Source of the DNA: UBA6663 sp044226485
GTDB lineage: Bacteria; Chloroflexota; Anaerolineae; Anaerolineales; UBA6663
Direction of reading: 5' to 3'
NCBI GenBank assembly: GCA_044226485.1
Contig: JBGAGY010000001.1
Coordinates: forward strand, 310,001-374,000
Length of the DNA: 64,000 bases
Below the pieces are notes generated by a model. That model had not been told where the DNA came from. It did not search any database and worked only from the letters and a program-made list of their open reading frames with translations. Shown in pieces: positions 63,031-64,000 of the stretch; position 1 is the first letter of the stretch, and every line of letters begins with the position of its first letter. Both the position numbers and the translations under genes were made by a program.

Positions 63031-63705
63031 CTAACGTTCTATGCCAGCAGGACCCTGCTCGCCCAGAATCCCGGCGCGCAGGGCAAAGCGAATCAGATCC
63101 GCGCGGTGCTCAAGTCCCAGCTTCTCCATCGCACGTTGACGATACGTCTCAACGGTCTTGGAACTGAGGGCCAGCTTCTCGCCGATCTCGCGGCTGTTGA
63201 AGCCCCAGGCCGTCAACTGCAAGACGTCGCGCTCCCGCTCGGAGAGGGCCTGGAACTGCTGGATCTCACTCATATCGCCGCTGAACGACTCGATCAGCAC
63301 CGACGCGACTTTCGGGTGCAGGAATCGCTCACCACGACGCACCGTCTGGATCGCCTCGAGCAGACTGGTGTGGGCCGTCGACTTCGGCACGTAAGCCGCG
63401 CACCCGGCCGCGAGCGCCTGCAGCACGAACTCGCGCTGCGTGTGCATCGACAACACGACCACGCGCACCCCGGGTTGTTTCTCCTGGAGCTGTCGCAGGA
63501 CGTCCAGGCCGCTCATGTCCGGCAGGCTCAGATCCAGCACCACGAGGTCAGGTTGTTCGCGGGCGCAGAGGTCCAGGGCTTCGTCCCCAGAGCCGCACTC
63601 GCCGACGACGCGCATGCCGGGCTCGCCCTCGAGCAGCACGCGAATGCCGTCGCGGAGAATCTGGTGGTCATCCACCAGGACGATCTTCAGGGGCCGAGCG
63701 CTCAT
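63031..63705 (-). CDS. NarL/FixJ-type response regulator
   Basis: 224 residues from ATG 63705. The receiver domain has VDDHQILRDG and the phospho-acceptor Asp58 in VVLDLSLPD. The C-terminal LuxR-type HTH reads LSERERDVLQLTAWGFNSRE and LSSKTVETYRQRAMEKLGL. It overlaps the histidine kinase gene by 4 bp and directly precedes rdhA, so control of the dehalogenase locus is likely. Confidence 0.92.
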   Translation of the reverse strand: MSARPLKIVLVDDHQILRDGIRVLLEGEPGMRVVGECGSGDEALDLCAREQPDLVVLDLSLPDMSGLDVLRQLQEKQPGVRVVVLSMHTQREFVLQALAAGCAAYVPKSTAHTSLLEAIQTVRRGERFLHPKVASVLIESFSGDMSEIQQFQALSERERDVLQLTAWGFNSREIGEKLALSSKTVETYRQRAMEKLGLEHRADLIRFALRAGILGEQGPAGIER

Positions 63706-64000
63706 GTCCGCTGACTTTCTGTAATGGGAATGCGCACTTGAACTGATGTGCCCGCACCGGGCGCCGCCTCGACCGTGAGCGTTCCGCCCAGGAGCTCGAC
63801 CCGCTCCTGCATGCCGATCAGGCCCAGGTGTGGACGGTCCGCACGCTGAGCCACTGACGTCGGATCGAAGCCGCGCCCGTTGTCTTCGATGCGAAGCGCG
63901 ACCCCCAACGGAGTTTCGACAAGCTCGACTTCCACGCGCCACGCGTGCGCGTGCTTGAGGATGTTCGACAGGCCTTCTTGAGCGATGCGGTAGAGGGCGG
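63702..64000 (-). CDS. Histidine kinase, C-terminal part (cut by the window edge)
   Basis: The frame is open to the right edge; only the ATPase end is visible, about 99 residues. It shows the N box (IAQEGLSNILKHAHA), the G1 box (IEDNGRGFD) and the G2 region (GLIGMQERVELLGG), as in HisKA_3-type kinases that pair with NarL regulators. The sensor and phospho-acceptor domains lie outside the window. Confidence 0.88.
   Translation of the reverse strand, partial: ALYRIAQEGLSNILKHAHAWRVEVELVETPLGVALRIEDNGRGFDPTSVAQRADRPHLGLIGMQERVELLGGTLTVEAAPGAGTSVQVRIPITESQRT

Overview
The window is GC-rich, gene-dense bacterial DNA that most resembles a free-living Chloroflexota (class not determinable from this window). 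Reasons: lipoproteins with Thr/Pro-rich tails, a MalT-like LuxR regulator, many carbohydrate and peptide ABC systems, a glucosylglycerate synthase and a respiratory-type reductive dehalogenase locus. No rRNA, phage, transposase, integrase or CRISPR array was seen.

Layout. 1-6.3 kb: an ArsR-type regulator (5' end cut by the window), a lipoprotein/two-permease sugar ABC importer and a GH2 glycosidase, i.e. a glycoside uptake and hydrolysis unit. 6.3-16.1 kb: a segment bounded by two near-identical direct repeats. Each repeat is a minus-strand RNA gene with a sigma70-like promoter, a tRNA-Met-like 3' end and a strong intrinsic terminator. Between them lie an orphan family 5 binding protein, a STAND/LuxR regulator and a five-gene set (membrane proteins, small protein, quinone-oxidoreductase-like MDR, DUF2938). 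16.1-20.2 kb: two mirrored TetR/UGT-type glycosyltransferase pairs around a shared palindrome-rich promoter region. 20.2-26.0 kb: ion and osmotic homeostasis (Na+/H+ antiporter, USP-fused glucosyl-3-phosphoglycerate synthase, CLC transporter). 26.2-31.8 kb: a translationally coupled surface-glycan operon (GT39, methyltransferase, GT2, epimerase, DegT aminotransferase). 31.9-34.7 kb: a LacI regulator flanked on both sides by the same perfect operator, then a FecR-like lipoprotein and a small membrane protein. 35.0-40.8 kb: a complete mrpABCDEFG antiporter operon. 41.1-42.6 kb: an ammonium transporter. 42.9-47.8 kb: a QueG/reductive-dehalogenase-like iron-sulfur protein with a divergent TetR, a decayed TfoX gene, small enzymes, an AraC regulator and an ECF sigma/zinc anti-sigma pair.

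48.1-57.2 kb: a VTT membrane protein, a MerA-like flavoprotein and a YnjBCD-like ABC transporter face a convergent operon of a halogenase-like flavoprotein, a YnjF-like CDP-alcohol phosphotransferase and a CxxC peroxiredoxin-like protein. The gene families recall the uncharacterised E. coli ydjXYZ-ynjABCDEF neighbourhood. 57.5-64.0 kb: a minus-strand locus reading histidine kinase (cut by the window), response regulator, rdhA, rdhB-like anchor, rdhC-like FMN/Fe-S membrane protein, small anchored protein, apbE and a TPR protein. Together these look like a regulated organohalide respiration module, with ApbE predicted to flavinylate the RdhC-like protein. The halogenase-like gene lies about 4 kb from rdhA.
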